From Verrucomicrobiota bacterium (lineage in GTDB: Bacteria > Verrucomicrobiota > Verrucomicrobiia > Opitutales > Opitutaceae), in NCBI GenBank assembly GCA_023457035.1, contig JAEWNN010000017.1, positions 1 through 12,995 on the forward strand: a stretch of 12,995 nucleotides of DNA, read 5' to 3'. The notes beneath the pieces were generated by a model. That model did not search any database. It was not told where the DNA came from and was given only the letters and a program-made list of their open reading frames with translations. The translations under genes were made by a program, and so were the position numbers. This document shows, piece after piece, positions 12,277 to 12,995 of the stretch (its first letter is position 1; every line of letters begins with the position of its first letter).

Positions 12277-12995
12277 TCAGAACAGGCTGCCCTGCGCGCC
12301 GGGCGCGCCGGCGATGGCCTGCAGCCCGATGGCTTCCCACCCCTTCGAGGTGAGCACGCGGCCCTGCGCGGTGCGCTGGAGATAGCCTTCCTGGATGAGG
12401 TACGGCTCGTGGACCTCCTCGAGCGTCTCGGCCTCCTCGCCCACGGCGACGGCGACCGTGCCGAGGCCGACGGGGCCGCCGCGGTACGACTCCGCCATCA
12501 GGCGGAGGATACGCTTGTCCATCTCGTCGAGCCCGCGGACGTCGATCTCCAGCAACTCGAGCGCGGCGGCGGCGACGGGTTGGGTGATCTTGCCCTTGGC
12601 CTTCTCTTGCGCGTAGTCGCGCACGAAGTTGACGAGGTTGTTCACGATGCGCGGCGTGCCGCGGGAGCGCGCGGCGATCTCCTTCGCGCCACCGTCGTCG
12701 ATGGGCACGTCGAGCAGCTTGCAGGTGCGGTTGACGATGGTGAGCAGGTCGTCGCGGCCGTAGAAATCGAGGCGGGTGTTGAGCGTGAAGCGGCTGCGCA
12801 GCGGCGCGGTGAGCAGGCCGGCGCGCGTGGTGGCGCCGATGAGGGTGAAGCGCGGGATTGTGAGGCGAACGCTGCGGGCGTTGGGCCCCTGGTCGATCAT
12901 GATGTCGAGGCGGAAGTCCTCCATCGCGCTGTAGAGGTACTCCTCGACGGTCTTCGGGATGCGGTGGATCTCGTCGATGAAGAGCAGGTCGCCCT
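12277..12995 (-). CDS. ruvB: Holliday junction branch migration ATPase RuvB (5' end beyond window)
   Basis: AAA+ motor of the RuvABC resolvasome that drives branch migration of Holliday junctions. The C-terminal 238 residues are visible; the family has about 340, so the Walker A motif and N-terminus lie beyond 12995. Visible features in order are Walker B LLFIDEIHR, sensor 1 LIGATTRAGLL, PLRSRF with the arginine finger, GTPRIVNNLVNFVRDYA (sensor 2 region), and the C-terminal winged-helix DNA-binding domain from about DVRGLDEMDKRIL through SYRGGPVGLGTVAVAVGEE and EPYLIQEGYLQRTAQGR. The tail is QAIAGAPGAQGSLF. It is convergent with the small membrane protein gene, separated by a REP-like doublet that ends one base beyond its stop. 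ruvA and ruvC are not in the window. Confidence 0.96.
   Translation of the reverse strand, partial: GDLLFIDEIHRIPKTVEEYLYSAMEDFRLDIMIDQGPNARSVRLTIPRFTLIGATTRAGLLTAPLRSRFTLNTRLDFYGRDDLLTIVNRTCKLLDVPIDDGGAKEIAARSRGTPRIVNNLVNFVRDYAQEKAKGKITQPVAAAALELLEIDVRGLDEMDKRILRLMAESYRGGPVGLGTVAVAVGEEAETLEEVHEPYLIQEGYLQRTAQGRVLTSKGWEAIGLQAIAGAPGAQGSLF

Overview
This is a GC-rich, gene-dense chromosomal window. It fits a member of the Verrucomicrobiota, most likely near Opitutaceae. That placement is an inference from three things: lysine made through LL-diaminopimelate aminotransferase (DapL), a KDO-8-phosphate synthase of the metal-dependent type, and starts that mostly lack a Shine-Dalgarno sequence. The KDO enzyme implies a Gram-negative outer membrane. 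No 16S rRNA or other decisive marker is present.

Layout from left to right. (1) dapL on the minus strand, cut by the window edge at its 3' end. (2) A 529-bp divergent gap holding two related, covarying palindromes. (3) A tight plus-strand run panC - GNAT acetyltransferase - nadB (13-bp gap, then a 4-bp overlap), which is a probable operon for the pantothenate/CoA and NAD pathways. (4) A secreted family 5 glycoside hydrolase with its own terminator-like hairpin. (5) pyrG (CTP synthase) behind a leader with two competing hairpins. (6) A minus-strand Phd-like antitoxin / RelE-like toxin pair, convergent with pyrG across a perfect 10-bp stem-loop. (7) kdsA on the plus strand. (8) A cytoplasmic family 13 glycosidase, the only gene here with a textbook ribosome binding site. 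(9) A 75-aa two-helix membrane protein. (10) ruvB on the minus strand, cut by the right edge.

Most genes are housekeeping: lysine/peptidoglycan precursor, CoA, NAD, CTP, LPS inner core and recombination. DapL, PanC (through beta-alanine) and NadB all draw on aspartate-derived metabolites, but only panC-GNAT-nadB looks co-transcribed.

The most interesting content lies between genes. Two elements (8561-8661 and 12158-12275) are inverted doublets of one roughly 26-nt GTAG-headed hairpin unit, the layout of REP doublets (REPINs/BIMEs). A third element (9638-9762) has the same layout but a different unit. The paired palindromes at 1310-1427 keep their outer arms and centre while changing the stem sequence in a compensatory way. 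No REP-associated transposase gene is in the window. No rRNA, tRNA, CRISPR array, prophage or intact insertion sequence was seen.
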